From a virus: DNA of 42,688 bases. Positions 6,446 through 13,283 of this stretch are shown one piece after another. The position numbers were made by a program, and so were the translations under genes. The stretch is from positions 1-42,688 of IMG/VR virus record IMGVR_UViG_3300032770_000043; one strand, given 5' to 3'. Positions within the stretch are counted from its first letter, which is position 1; every line of letters starts with the position of its first letter. The notes under the pieces were generated by a model that was not told the origin of the DNA, made no database searches, and saw nothing but the letters and a program-made list of their open reading frames with translations.

Positions 6446-6458
6446 TGGCCAGTGGCCA
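6446..6458. promoter_or_regulatory. Operator-like palindrome in the leader of the minus-strand operon
   Basis: TGGCCA-g-TGGCCA forms a 13-base palindrome about 25 bases downstream of the expected start of transcription and just before the first ribosome-binding site. It could be an operator or a short mRNA hairpin. Inference from position only. Confidence 0.35.
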
Positions 6459-6489
6459 CTCGGGTCCGGGGTGCTGCGGGAACGCCCCT

Positions 6490-6519
6490 AATATGCACCG
6501 CTCTCCCGAAAAGCGAAAG
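6490..6519 (-). promoter_or_regulatory. Predicted phage promoter (minus strand), CTTTCG-N18-CATATT
   Basis: On the minus strand CTTTCG (6519-6514) and CATATT (6495-6490) are separated by exactly 18 bases, the same geometry as four other sites in the genome. Start of transcription would fall near 6483, about 50 bases ahead of the first gene of the minus operon. Confidence 0.75.
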
Positions 6520-6525
6520 GGGGCC

Positions 6526-6549
6526 AAAGCCCGACTATCCACGGGCTTT
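6526..6549. promoter_or_regulatory. Inverted repeat between the divergent promoters
   Basis: AAAGCCC-N10-GGGCTTT lies centrally between the -35-like boxes of the divergent promoters at 6490-6519 and 6560-6589. A symmetric site here is well placed for a regulator of both transcription units. Its role is inferred. Confidence 0.45.
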
Positions 6550-6559
6550 TCGCGTGCCC

Positions 6560-6589
6560 CTTTCGTAACCTCTCCTTTGCTTGCATGTT
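6560..6589 (+). promoter_or_regulatory. Predicted phage promoter, CTTTCG-N18-CATGTT
   Basis: CTTTCG at 6560-6565 and CATGTT at 6584-6589 with an 18-base spacer. The second box differs from the common CATATT at one base. The ATG of the next gene is 7 bases beyond the box, so the transcript would begin at or next to the start codon (leaderless). Confidence 0.65.
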
Positions 6590-6595
6590 TCCGCC

Positions 6596-6748
6596 ATGAT
6601 TAACGCGCGTTGCGGCGTGTGCGGCAAGCGGATCTTGATCCGCCGCGTGACTGGACGGCCCCCGAAATATTGCTCGCAGGTCTGCCGTCGTGTGGCGGCG
6701 CGGCTCCGGGATGCGGATCGCCGGGGGCTTTCGCGAACTGGTAAGTAG
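6596..6748 (+). CDS. Small zinc-finger protein, probably leaderless (50 aa)
   Basis: ATG at 6596. The protein has CGVCG at residues 6-10 and CSQVC at 26-30 joined by a basic strand (KRILIRRVTGRPPKY), followed by a basic helix (RRVAARLRDADRR). This is a treble-clef or ribbon-type nucleic-acid-binding fold. There is no Shine-Dalgarno sequence; the promoter at 6560-6589 ends 7 bases before the start. It is the first plus-strand gene and could act as an early regulator, which is inference. The third promoter's -35 box (6728-6733) lies inside its 3' end. Confidence 0.75.
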   Translation: MINARCGVCGKRILIRRVTGRPPKYCSQVCRRVAARLRDADRRGLSRTGK

Positions 6749-6757
6749 TTGCATATT
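6728..6757 (+). promoter_or_regulatory. Predicted phage promoter, CTTTCG-N18-CATATT
   Basis: CTTTCG at 6728-6733 and CATATT at 6752-6757, exact 18-base spacer. Transcription would start near 6764 and enter a non-coding leader of about 240 bases before the GTG at 7008. It probably drives the DNA-modification genes. Confidence 0.75.
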
Positions 6758-6763
6758 GTTCCT

Positions 6764-7007
6764 GCGGGCGGACCGATCGCTGCGGACCGACCCACCTGCA
6801 CGACATGACAGCCCTGACACCGGAGAGTCACTTATCCCCGGGTGTTTTGGTTCCCCACGTCTCGCCTCGTCAGGGCGGCGGGCTGGGACAGCGAGCCAAG
6901 CACCCGGGGATTTTCCGTTCAATCCCCACCACGTGGCGCTGCACCAAAACTGATACCCGAGACGTCCCACAGCCCCGGCTCGCGTCGGGGACACCGGAGG
7001 TGTGCGC
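6764..7007 (+). promoter_or_regulatory. Long structured 5' leader with competing hairpins
   Basis: I see no convincing gene in this stretch. ATCCCCGGGTG (6834-6844) pairs perfectly with CACCCGGGGAT (6901-6911). The helix can extend inward through TTTGG/CCAAG (6846-6850 with 6896-6900) and CTCGC/GCGAG (6861-6865 with 6891-6895). The GGGGATT arm (6906-6912) can instead pair with AATCCCC at 6921-6927, so the two helices exclude each other. TTTT follows the first helix. A further CCCCG/CGGGG hairpin precedes the GGAGGT ribosome-binding site at 6996-7001. This could be an RNA switch, an attenuator or a stabilising leader; the ligand, if any, is unknown. Confidence 0.5.
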
Positions 7008-7427
7008 GTGTCTGACGATCTCCGTCGGTTGGAGCGAAGCGACAACCGCAAGAATCCGAGCGACAGCGAGGATAAGCGAGCGCAGCGAGCTTTAGGTTTA
7101 GACTTGAGGCCTCTGGCTCGTGAAGCACCGAAACAGCAGCATCGGAACCAGCTCAGTCCTTTAGGGCGGGCGTGGCGCGATGTATACCCGGATGCGGAGC
7201 CGCCATGGGGCCTGCTCGCGCGGTATTGCGCCCCACTGCTGAAGGCGCATCCCGTCGAGCGGGTGGTGATGGAGTTACGCGGGTACCTGAAGGCGACGCC
7301 CCGGGATTTCCTCAACCTCAGTAAGTTCTCCTATACGTTCGGGACCTGGACGCCGAGGGTCACGCCTTCCGGGCGCCGATATCAGAGCGCCGATGAGGCT
7401 GACCGGGCGGCAGGGATCCTCCCGTGA
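7008..7427 (+). CDS. Hypothetical protein, possible replication-linked helical protein (139 aa)
   Basis: GTG at 7008 is chosen because GGAGGT ends 6 bases upstream; the GTG at 7002 would leave no spacing. The N-terminal half is charged and probably disordered (RSDNRKNPSDSEDKRAQRA). The C-terminal half is helical (WGLLARYCAPLLKAHPVERV, then LRGYLKATPRDFLNLSKFSY and FGTW). That pattern recalls the C-terminal domain of some phage replication organisers, but the match is weak. Its stop overlaps the GTG of the glycosyltransferase gene. Confidence 0.65.
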   Translation: MSDDLRRLERSDNRKNPSDSEDKRAQRALGLDLRPLAREAPKQQHRNQLSPLGRAWRDVYPDAEPPWGLLARYCAPLLKAHPVERVVMELRGYLKATPRDFLNLSKFSYTFGTWTPRVTPSGRRYQSADEADRAAGILP

Positions 7428-8200
7428 CAGCGTTGACCATCTGTATTCCCACTCGTGGCCGGAGCGAGCGGCAACTCACGTGGGCACAGCTGCCGTGGGA
7501 GTGGAAGCAGCGCACGTGGCTCGTAGTGGATGCAGACGAAGCGGCGGCTCACGCCCGATTTGGCCATTTGCTGGTCTACGCCGGTGGGCCCGGCATCGCG
7601 CGAAAGCGCCAGTGGATTCTAGAACATGCCCCCAGCCCGCATTGTCTCATGCTGGACGACGATTTAGATTTCGCTCAGCGTACCGACGGTAAGTTACATA
7701 AGGCCACGGCGACGGAGATCGACGCGGGACTGGAACGCCTCGAGGCGTGGCTCGAAGATGGGTGGGTGCAGGTGGGACTGGGGCCGCGGGCTGGCAATCA
7801 CACCGTCCCGGAACCGTGGGCCGAAGTGACTCGGCAATATGCAGCCCTCGGCTACGATGTGCCAGCCGTGCTGGCGAGCGGTGCGACGTTCGCCCCGGAG
7901 ACCGATCCGATGGAAGATTTCGACATGACCCTACAGCTTCTGGAGCGCGGATACCCCAACCGCGTCAGCTACGACTTCGTCATCGGCTCGGCCGGCGCGA
8001 ATGCCCGTGGCGGCTGCTCGGCGTACCGGACGGCCGAGCGGATGCACCGCGCGGCCACGACGTTGGCGGCGCGGCATCCAGGGGTCGTGACCCTCGTGAC
8101 CAAACGGAGTACTACGTGGGCCAAGCTGCCCGAACGTACAGACGTGGAAGTCGCCTGGAAGCGGGCATACCGCCAGCGGCATCAGGGCAGTCTCTTGTGA
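7424..8200 (+). CDS. TET-associated-type glycosyltransferase (GT-A fold)
   Basis: GTG at 7424 overlaps the upstream stop (GTGA), giving 258 residues. It is predicted to move a sugar from a nucleotide sugar onto an acceptor, here most likely 5-hydroxymethylcytosine in phage DNA. The N-terminus LTICIPTRGR begins the Rossmann-like half; MLDDDLDF (76-83) carries the DxD metal-binding motif; MEDFDMTLQLLERGY further on matches the conserved ED of GT-A enzymes. Phage TET/JBP genes are known to sit beside such glycosyltransferases, and here the TET-like gene is one gene downstream. It could instead modify another hydroxylated base or protein. Confidence 0.85.
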   Translation: MTALTICIPTRGRSERQLTWAQLPWEWKQRTWLVVDADEAAAHARFGHLLVYAGGPGIARKRQWILEHAPSPHCLMLDDDLDFAQRTDGKLHKATATEIDAGLERLEAWLEDGWVQVGLGPRAGNHTVPEPWAEVTRQYAALGYDVPAVLASGATFAPETDPMEDFDMTLQLLERGYPNRVSYDFVIGSAGANARGGCSAYRTAERMHRAATTLAARHPGVVTLVTKRSTTWAKLPERTDVEVAWKRAYRQRHQGSLL

Positions 8201-8667
8201 GCGCACCCGTAATGGATACTCCCGAGGGCTGGGCGCAATGTCACGAATGTGGCCGGCGGGGGGTGACGGATTGTCCGGGACCCTTGGCGTGCCCGGCATT
8301 GGTGCACCCACCGGACCTGTTGGAGCAAATCGAGAGATGCGACGATGGCGTGCCCGCACCGGAGTTCGCGGGCCCCGATCAGGTAAATCTGTTCAACCTG
8401 GACAGTTTCACCCACGAATCGAACGCGGAGCGCATCCGCCGAGAGCTGGAAGAGGCGGGCCTCACGCCAGAGGCGCGCCTCAAAGTGTATGAGACCACCA
8501 CGATCCGCCAGATCGTGCTCCTGTTTCAGGCCCCAGAATATGCCCAAGTGCTCGACGACCTCGCCGAGCTCATGTCCGAAAGTGCCACCGAGAGCCATAC
8601 GGAGGCCGTATGCTGGCTGCTGCAGCAATGGAAATCCCGGATCGGCGCCTTCAGCGCCAACGCATAA
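8197..8667 (+). CDS. Zinc-ribbon protein between glycosyltransferase and dioxygenase (156 aa)
   Basis: GTG at 8197 overlaps the glycosyltransferase stop (GTGA); ATG at 8212 is an alternative. The N-terminus has a four-Cys cluster, CHECGRRGVTDCPGPLACP. The rest is helical (ESNAERIRRELEEAGLTPEA; TTIRQIVLLFQAPEYAQVL). Its 3' end overlaps the start of the dioxygenase gene by about 58 bases, so the three genes are almost certainly co-translated. It may be an accessory DNA-binding factor of the modification system, but I recognise no family. Confidence 0.7.
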   Translation: MSAPVMDTPEGWAQCHECGRRGVTDCPGPLACPALVHPPDLLEQIERCDDGVPAPEFAGPDQVNLFNLDSFTHESNAERIRRELEEAGLTPEARLKVYETTTIRQIVLLFQAPEYAQVLDDLAELMSESATESHTEAVCWLLQQWKSRIGAFSANA

Positions 8668-9452
8668 AGCCGGGGGATTACCGGCTCCGCACGGCCCAAA
8701 CAGCGGATTGTGCCGAACTGATCGACCAACCGTGCCGGATTCTCGATGGCGGGCAAGTGCGGATCGTCTATCTCCACTTAGCAGGCGTGGAAGATTGGCG
8801 TCCGCTCGTGACACAGTTGCGCGCCTTGCGCTACGACACCACGCAACGCACCAGCGGGATGACGAGCACGAGCCGCGTGTTCGGGTACGAGCCCCGGAAG
8901 GTGATGCGGAAAGATTACTGTTCGATGACGAGCCTGATTCAGGACGCGCCAGCGACGCTCCTGGGTCTGCAGGGCGCGGCTGAGCGGATCGAGCACTACT
9001 ATGAGCAGACGAATCCCCTGCTCTACGCGCGGCACGACGAAGTGGCGCGCAACAAGGTGCGGGCGGAGTGGCGGCTGAGTCGGCTGTTCACGAGCGGAAT
9101 CGTCAACTTCAACAACCCGCTGCCGTACCACTACGACGCTGGCAACTTCGCGGACGTGTGGAGTGCGATGCTGGTGTTCAAGGGCGCAGGAGTGGCTGGC
9201 GGCGAGCTCGCCGTACCCGAGTACGGGGCGCGCTTCGCGCTGCCCGATCACAGCCTGTTCTGTTTTGACGGTCAAGGGTTGCTGCACGGCGTGACCCCGA
9301 TCATCAAAACACAACCCGATTCGTATCGACTGAGCGTGGTGTTCTATTCGCTGAGGGCGATGTGGCAGTGTCTGCCGCCGAGCGCCGAGCTTCGGCGTAT
9401 CCGCACGGTCAAGACGGCGCGCGAGCGGCGCCGCGGAGGACACCTTGAGTAA
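8610..9452 (+). CDS. TET/JBP-family 2-oxoglutarate/Fe(II) dioxygenase
   Basis: ATG at 8610 has GGAGG 4 bases upstream; ATG at 8628 is the alternative. The 280-residue protein shows the family signature: SRVFGYEPRK at 88-97, DYCSM at 102-106, then the double-stranded beta-helix with HYD (His174, Asp176) as iron ligands, the distal His at 226 (LLHGVTP) and Arg240 in YRLSVVFYSL as the 2-oxoglutarate contact. The length is like single-domain phage TETs and far shorter than animal TET proteins. Phage TETs oxidise 5-methylcytosine to 5-hydroxymethylcytosine in DNA, preferring a Gp5mC context. The gene's partners here are the C5 methyltransferase at 2903-3472 and the glycosyltransferase at 7424-8200. 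Confidence 0.9.
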   Translation: MLAAAAMEIPDRRLQRQRIKPGDYRLRTAQTADCAELIDQPCRILDGGQVRIVYLHLAGVEDWRPLVTQLRALRYDTTQRTSGMTSTSRVFGYEPRKVMRKDYCSMTSLIQDAPATLLGLQGAAERIEHYYEQTNPLLYARHDEVARNKVRAEWRLSRLFTSGIVNFNNPLPYHYDAGNFADVWSAMLVFKGAGVAGGELAVPEYGARFALPDHSLFCFDGQGLLHGVTPIIKTQPDSYRLSVVFYSLRAMWQCLPPSAELRRIRTVKTARERRRGGHLE

Positions 9453-9732
9453 ACAAACGCAGCTGTTCGCGATCGAGCAGTTCACGGACTGGGCCCAGGT
9501 GTACGCGGAAGCCAGCGAGACGGATCGTCGGATCGTGGATTTCGTGGCAGCGCACCCGGGCTGTGTAAGGGGCGATATTCGGGCTGGCACGGGTCTCACG
9601 GGCGACACGCTGAATTTCCGGTTGTGGGAGTTGGCGGGCCGTGGAACGGGCGAGCATCAGGCCGACGGATTGCTGATCGCCGAACGCCGAGGGGATGGCC
9701 CATACCGCTACTACGCGCGGGAACGGCCGTGA
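9445..9732 (+). CDS. Winged-helix DNA-binding protein (95 aa)
   Basis: TTG at 9445 follows GGAGGA by 5 bases and overlaps the dioxygenase stop by 8 bases. The middle (DRRIVDFVAAHPGCVRGDIR ... LTGDTLNFRLWELAGRG) reads as the helix-turn-helix of a winged-helix domain. The end, LIAERRGDGPYRYYAR, is the wing strand pair. Likely a small regulator, or a DNA-recognition helper for the modification enzymes; this is inference. Confidence 0.7.
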   Translation: MSKQTQLFAIEQFTDWAQVYAEASETDRRIVDFVAAHPGCVRGDIRAGTGLTGDTLNFRLWELAGRGTGEHQADGLLIAERRGDGPYRYYARERP

Positions 9733-10013
9733 GCGGCCCCCGCAGCCGGAACCCGTACATCAACCGCTCCGTGGAAACCCTGCGGCCGCGCGGCTGGGTG
9801 CACCCGTACCTGAAAGCCCTACGCCATCTGGAAGCCACGCTAGCGGCCGAACCTGAAGCGACCCGTGGCCCGAAGCGGGAATGGATCTTGGCGGGGATCG
9901 AGCGGGAGCATGGGTACAAGTTTCGGAAGATGATTGAGTTTGCCCTGTGCGAGCGGGCGCAGCAGAACCTTGAGACCAAAGGGCGGCCGACCGTTGACAA
10001 GCGCCTTCGGTAG
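9729..10013 (+). CDS. Hypothetical basic protein (94 aa)
   Basis: GTG at 9729 overlaps the preceding stop (GTGA). The protein is basic and helical (HPYLKALRHLEATLAAEPEA; REWILAGIEREHGYKFRKMI). It may bind DNA. No family recognised. Confidence 0.65.
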   Translation: MSGPRSRNPYINRSVETLRPRGWVHPYLKALRHLEATLAAEPEATRGPKREWILAGIEREHGYKFRKMIEFALCERAQQNLETKGRPTVDKRLR

Positions 10014-10029
10014 TGGCCCAATCACTGAG

Positions 10030-10416
10030 ATGGGCGACGTGGAGCGCCGACTAGGCATCATGCCGGTCGAAGAACTGCTAGCCGAGCGCCATGCCCTCGT
10101 CAAACGCGTGGCGCGGTTGCGCGCGGCCTACGGTGCCTGGGGCACGTGGGATGCCCAGCGCAAGATCGTGCTGGCGTCGATCGCGCAGAAGCTCCGGGCG
10201 CAGGCCCTCGTCAACGGCGAGCGGCTGACGGAAGCGGCCATCGAGGATGCGGCCCATGCGGACGATGCGTATGCCGCGTTCGTGCAGCGGTGCACCGAGG
10301 AGCGGGCGCAGATGGCCGTGCTGGAGGACCAGATCGAGGGGCTGACGGCCCGGTTGAATCGAGGACAGGTGATTGCTCGCTACTTGGCGATGGAAGTGAG
10401 CCTCACGCCGCGCTAG
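10030..10416 (+). CDS. Hypothetical coiled-coil protein (128 aa)
   Basis: ATG at 10030 lies 16 bases after the previous stop. Nearly all helical with heptad-like spacing (VEELLAERHALVKRVARLRA; EERAQMAVLEDQIEGLTARL). No family recognised. The next phage promoter follows directly after its stop. Confidence 0.65.
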   Translation: MGDVERRLGIMPVEELLAERHALVKRVARLRAAYGAWGTWDAQRKIVLASIAQKLRAQALVNGERLTEAAIEDAAHADDAYAAFVQRCTEERAQMAVLEDQIEGLTARLNRGQVIARYLAMEVSLTPR

Positions 10417-10429
10417 CGCACTGCGGGGG

Positions 10430-10459
10430 CTTTCGGGAAGCGCGGTTGCGCCGCATATT
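10430..10459 (+). promoter_or_regulatory. Predicted phage promoter, CTTTCG-N18-CATATT
   Basis: CTTTCG at 10430-10435 and CATATT at 10454-10459 with an exact 18-base spacer. It stands in the 52-base gap between two genes. Transcription would start near 10466, a few bases before the GTG at 10469. It probably begins the packaging/head transcription unit. Confidence 0.75.
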
Positions 10460-10468
10460 GGAGCCCTT

Positions 10469-10771
10469 GTGAAGCCCCTGCCAGCCGCGCCCGGCCGGAC
10501 TCCCGGGGAGCGCTCGCGCACGGTCGCCGTGCAGCGGGCCGCGCGGCATCTCCGCAAGCTCGCCCACGCCCAGCTCGACGCGCACCTTGACGTCATCATG
10601 CCCGAACTGCTGGCGGACGTGAGCGTGGGTATGGGATTCACGGTCGGGATTCGGACGCTGCCCCCGGAGAACCCGGAAGCGCTGGACCCAAACGCGGAAG
10701 CGATCCTCGTGCAGCGGACGGGCGTGCTGGATGAGCACGGCACCGAAGTGCTCAGGTTTCCGAGCCCATGA
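10469..10771 (+). CDS. Hypothetical protein at the head of the packaging operon (100 aa)
   Basis: GTG at 10469 is about 3 bases after the predicted transcription start, so the mRNA may be nearly leaderless; no Shine-Dalgarno with proper spacing is seen. The N-terminus is basic (GRTPGERSRTVAVQRAARHL), followed by a helical segment and a beta-like tail. Its stop overlaps the next ATG. Function unknown. Confidence 0.6.
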   Translation: MKPLPAAPGRTPGERSRTVAVQRAARHLRKLAHAQLDAHLDVIMPELLADVSVGMGFTVGIRTLPPENPEALDPNAEAILVQRTGVLDEHGTEVLRFPSP

Positions 10772-11154
10772 GCGCGGGAAATGGTAGCAAGGGCACGTCC
10801 CATGCCAAAGAGGCGCTTGCGGTTGTGGAAATAATGGGCGAACCAGGACGGCGCTCAACTGCTTACAAAGCATGGCTTTCGCGCCTGCTGTCTGAGAAAA
10901 CCCATCAAGCTGCATTCCGCCGCGCCATCACCAAGGACAAACACCCGCACTTCATGGCTGCCACGAAGCACGCCGCCGCGTATGCGGAAGGCCTGCCTGT
11001 GCAGCCCACGGTGGATCTCACCCCGAAAGAACCCGCGCACTTGGCCGCCCAGCAGCTCGCGGAAGCCCTGCCGCGGCTCGTGGCCCTGCTCGGCGGTGGG
11101 GACCGCGTGAGGGTGCTGCAGGCGCTTGAGGTGGACGGGAGTGTGGTGGAATGA
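10768..11154 (+). CDS. Candidate small terminase subunit (128 aa)
   Basis: ATG at 10768 overlaps the preceding stop. The sequence HQAAFRRAITKDKHPHFMAA ... KHAAAYAEGLPVQ resembles the helical domain of small-terminase-like proteins that end in a Gly-x-Pro turn. The C-terminal LAAQQLAEALPRLVALLGGG would be the oligomerisation helix. Two genes downstream lie the nuclease and large terminase, where a small terminase would be expected. The family assignment rests mostly on position and helix pattern. Confidence 0.5.
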   Translation: MSAGNGSKGTSHAKEALAVVEIMGEPGRRSTAYKAWLSRLLSEKTHQAAFRRAITKDKHPHFMAATKHAAAYAEGLPVQPTVDLTPKEPAHLAAQQLAEALPRLVALLGGGDRVRVLQALEVDGSVVE

Positions 11155-11297
11155 GCCATCGGACCCTCGCAGCATTGGTCGCGATCGCCCGCCGGCGGGA
11201 GTGGTGGACGAAATGGTCCCGCGCGCGCACCGCGGCCTACCTCGCCCGAGGCGACCGGAAGCTACAGCGGCGGCTCTACCGGGCCCTGGCTGGGTGA
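11151..11297 (+). CDS. Very basic micro-protein (48 aa)
   Basis: ATG at 11151 overlaps the preceding stop, and the stop at 11297 overlaps the GTG of the nuclease gene. Reads MSHRTLAALVAIARRREWW, then arginine-rich helix. Nucleic-acid binding is plausible. Support is the pair of 4-base overlaps. Confidence 0.55.
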   Translation: MSHRTLAALVAIARRREWWTKWSRARTAAYLARGDRKLQRRLYRALAG

Positions 11298-11641
11298 GCC
11301 CGAAGACCTACGATTTCTCGCGCGAGCCCGATATCCAGCGGGCGGTGGTCAACATCTACCGCGCCTTCGGCTGCACCGTGCTGCCGTTCTCGGACTACGG
11401 CACGGGCCCCAAGCGCACGCCACCCGGCTGGCCGGACCTCATCGTCTGTTGTCCACAAAAGCGCCGGCTGTGGGCGCATGAAGTGAAAACCGCCTCGGGC
11501 GTGCAATCGACGGCGCAGCAAGATGTGGAAACCCTGCTCGCGGTGTGCGGGGTGGAGTACGTGCTCGGCGGAGTGCATGAGGCGCAGGCGCAGCTCGCGC
11601 ATCTTGATCTGCTGGCGGGCGCCACGTCCGGGTGTCCGTGA
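11294..11641 (+). CDS. VRR-NUC nuclease (115 aa)
   Basis: GTG at 11294 overlaps the micro-protein stop. The core PD-(D/E)xK-type motifs are clear: an N-terminal Glu helix (REPDIQRAVVNIYRAFG), GWPDLIV with the catalytic Asp, then HEVKTASG with Glu and Lys, and the conserved Gln in TAQQD. The size fits stand-alone VRR-NUC proteins of phages, which act as Holliday-junction or flap nucleases. Lying directly before the large terminase, it may clear branches from replicating DNA before packaging. Confidence 0.85.
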   Translation: MSPKTYDFSREPDIQRAVVNIYRAFGCTVLPFSDYGTGPKRTPPGWPDLIVCCPQKRRLWAHEVKTASGVQSTAQQDVETLLAVCGVEYVLGGVHEAQAQLAHLDLLAGATSGCP

Positions 11642-11687
11642 GGCCCCGGCGAGCCATCCCCTGGCTTGGTGGGGCGTGGCGTTCCGT

Positions 11688-13283
11688 ATGACGGCCCTCG
11701 CGCCGCTCGAGACGCCCGAACAGGTTGCCGCCGCGGTCCAGCGGCTCTGGTACCCAACCTTCCCGTGGCATCACCAGCAACTCATCGGCCTCCACGCCCG
11801 GACGGATATCGTCATGGTGCTGGGCGGCTCGCAAAGCGGGAAAAGTACGCTCGGCGCCGGGATCGTCGGTCGCTTCATCCGGCGCGAAGGCCCGATGTAC
11901 CAGCGGCTCCGCAACCCGAAACGCCCGCTCAAGGTCTGGGTCGCCCCGCTCACGCTCGAGAAGTGGCGCTCGAACTGGGAGCAGCGGCTCCTGGCCGACG
12001 TGTTCACGGGCCTTGGGGCCAGCTACTCGCAAAGCCCGCACCCCGTTATTTCGTGGGCGGATGAATACGGTATGAATACGCTGTGGGGCAAGTCGCAGGA
12101 CCAGGGCTTCATGGCGTTCGAGTCGGATGCGGTCGATCTCATCGTGCTGGACGAGGAGCCGGCCGACGTGCGGCTCTACGGCGCCTGTATGCAGCGGTTC
12201 GCCACGACGGGTGGTGCCCTGGTGCTCGCGTTCACCCCGCTCCTCGGCATGGACTGGACCTACGCGCGGCTGTACGAGCCCGTGGCGAAGCCCGAATACC
12301 AGCGCTCGGACCGCGTGTGGAAAAGCACGCCCAAGGGGGACAACGCCGGCGTCACGATCATCCAGATGGGGATGGCGGACAACCCCGCTGCGGCGGACGC
12401 GGCCAAGAAGCTCGCCGCCGATCCCGTCATCTCGGAGCAGGAGAAGCGCACTCGGCTCTATGGCGAGTACGGGTTCGTCGAAGGCTTGATCTTCCCGCAG
12501 TTCCAGGATTGGAAGCGCTACTACCTGCCGAGCTTGCCGCTGGGCCGGCCGTATTCGTGGGTGCTGGCGATCGACCCGAACAAGCGCCACGCGGGCGTGT
12601 TGTTCGCGCTCGACCATGAGGGCAACTGGTACGCGGTGGCCGAGCATTACGAGGTCGGCAAGCCGGACAGTTACCACGCGGGCAAGTACGCCGAGCTCCT
12701 CGCGCGGCACCACTGCCCGAATGCGTACATCGTGGCCGATCCCGGCGGCTCGGGCGCGCAGTCGATCTTGAACATGGCCGAGGAGGGCATCTTCGCCGCG
12801 GCGGTGCCGAAGGACGCGGGCTCGGTGAAGGCCTCGATTGATGTGGTGGCCCGGATGGCGTGGGTCGATCCCAGCCACTGGCATCCGACGGCCATGGACG
12901 AGCGCGGGAAGCGGCAGTTCGGCGCGCCGCGGCTGTACTTCGTGGGCTCGCTCTGGACGTCGAATTGGGAAGGCCACACGAATGATTCGCGGCTCGTGTG
13001 GGAGCTGCAGCGCTACCGCTGGCAGCAGAATGTGCCGTTCAAGCCCATTAAGCAGGACGACGACTGCACCGATTGCCTGCGGTACCTGGCCTTGGTGCGG
13101 CCATTTCAGCCGGACGAGCCGAACATGGTGCAAGAGCGGCTGCGCGAGCGGCTGGACCCGCTGTCATTCCGCGAGGCGAAGGACTCGAAAGAGGTCATGG
13201 GGAAAGCCGCGAGCGGGCGGTACTCGCGGCAGCGGGCGGACAAGGACCTGGACTTCGCGATGCCGGAGGTCGATCTCACATGA
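11688..13283 (+). CDS. terL: Terminase large subunit
   Basis: ATG at 11688 (531 residues); an in-frame GTG lies at 11676. It is the ATP-driven motor and nuclease that packages DNA into the prohead. Walker A is GGSQSGKST at 46-54; Walker B with the catalytic Glu is LIVLDEEP at 151-158. The nuclease half is expected to begin near LAIDPNKRHAGV, with IVADPGGSG further on as the next acidic strand. The C-terminal tail is basic (SGRYSRQRADKD), as is usual for portal-contacting ends. Length is typical of large terminases. Confidence 0.93.
   Translation: MTALAPLETPEQVAAAVQRLWYPTFPWHHQQLIGLHARTDIVMVLGGSQSGKSTLGAGIVGRFIRREGPMYQRLRNPKRPLKVWVAPLTLEKWRSNWEQRLLADVFTGLGASYSQSPHPVISWADEYGMNTLWGKSQDQGFMAFESDAVDLIVLDEEPADVRLYGACMQRFATTGGALVLAFTPLLGMDWTYARLYEPVAKPEYQRSDRVWKSTPKGDNAGVTIIQMGMADNPAAADAAKKLAADPVISEQEKRTRLYGEYGFVEGLIFPQFQDWKRYYLPSLPLGRPYSWVLAIDPNKRHAGVLFALDHEGNWYAVAEHYEVGKPDSYHAGKYAELLARHHCPNAYIVADPGGSGAQSILNMAEEGIFAAAVPKDAGSVKASIDVVARMAWVDPSHWHPTAMDERGKRQFGAPRLYFVGSLWTSNWEGHTNDSRLVWELQRYRWQQNVPFKPIKQDDDCTDCLRYLALVRPFQPDEPNMVQERLRERLDPLSFREAKDSKEVMGKAASGRYSRQRADKDLDFAMPEVDLT

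Noticed and set aside
6906-6931. tRNA-like T-loop (GTTCAATCCCC followed by ACCA)
   Set aside because: No matching acceptor, D or anticodon arms can be placed upstream; the arms fit the competing hairpins better.
6805-7095. Plus-strand open frame of 96 codons in the leader
   Set aside because: No ribosome-binding site, overlaps the better-supported GTG at 7008, and the stretch is explained by RNA-like inverted repeats.
6488-7315. Minus-strand open frame of 275 codons
   Set aside because: It crosses three predicted promoters, the zinc-finger gene and the structured leader, and has no recognisable domain.
11439-13133. Minus-strand open frame of 564 codons
   Set aside because: It lies wholly opposite the nuclease and terminase genes, is rich in Arg/His/Leu with no motifs, and is the usual antisense shadow in GC-rich DNA.
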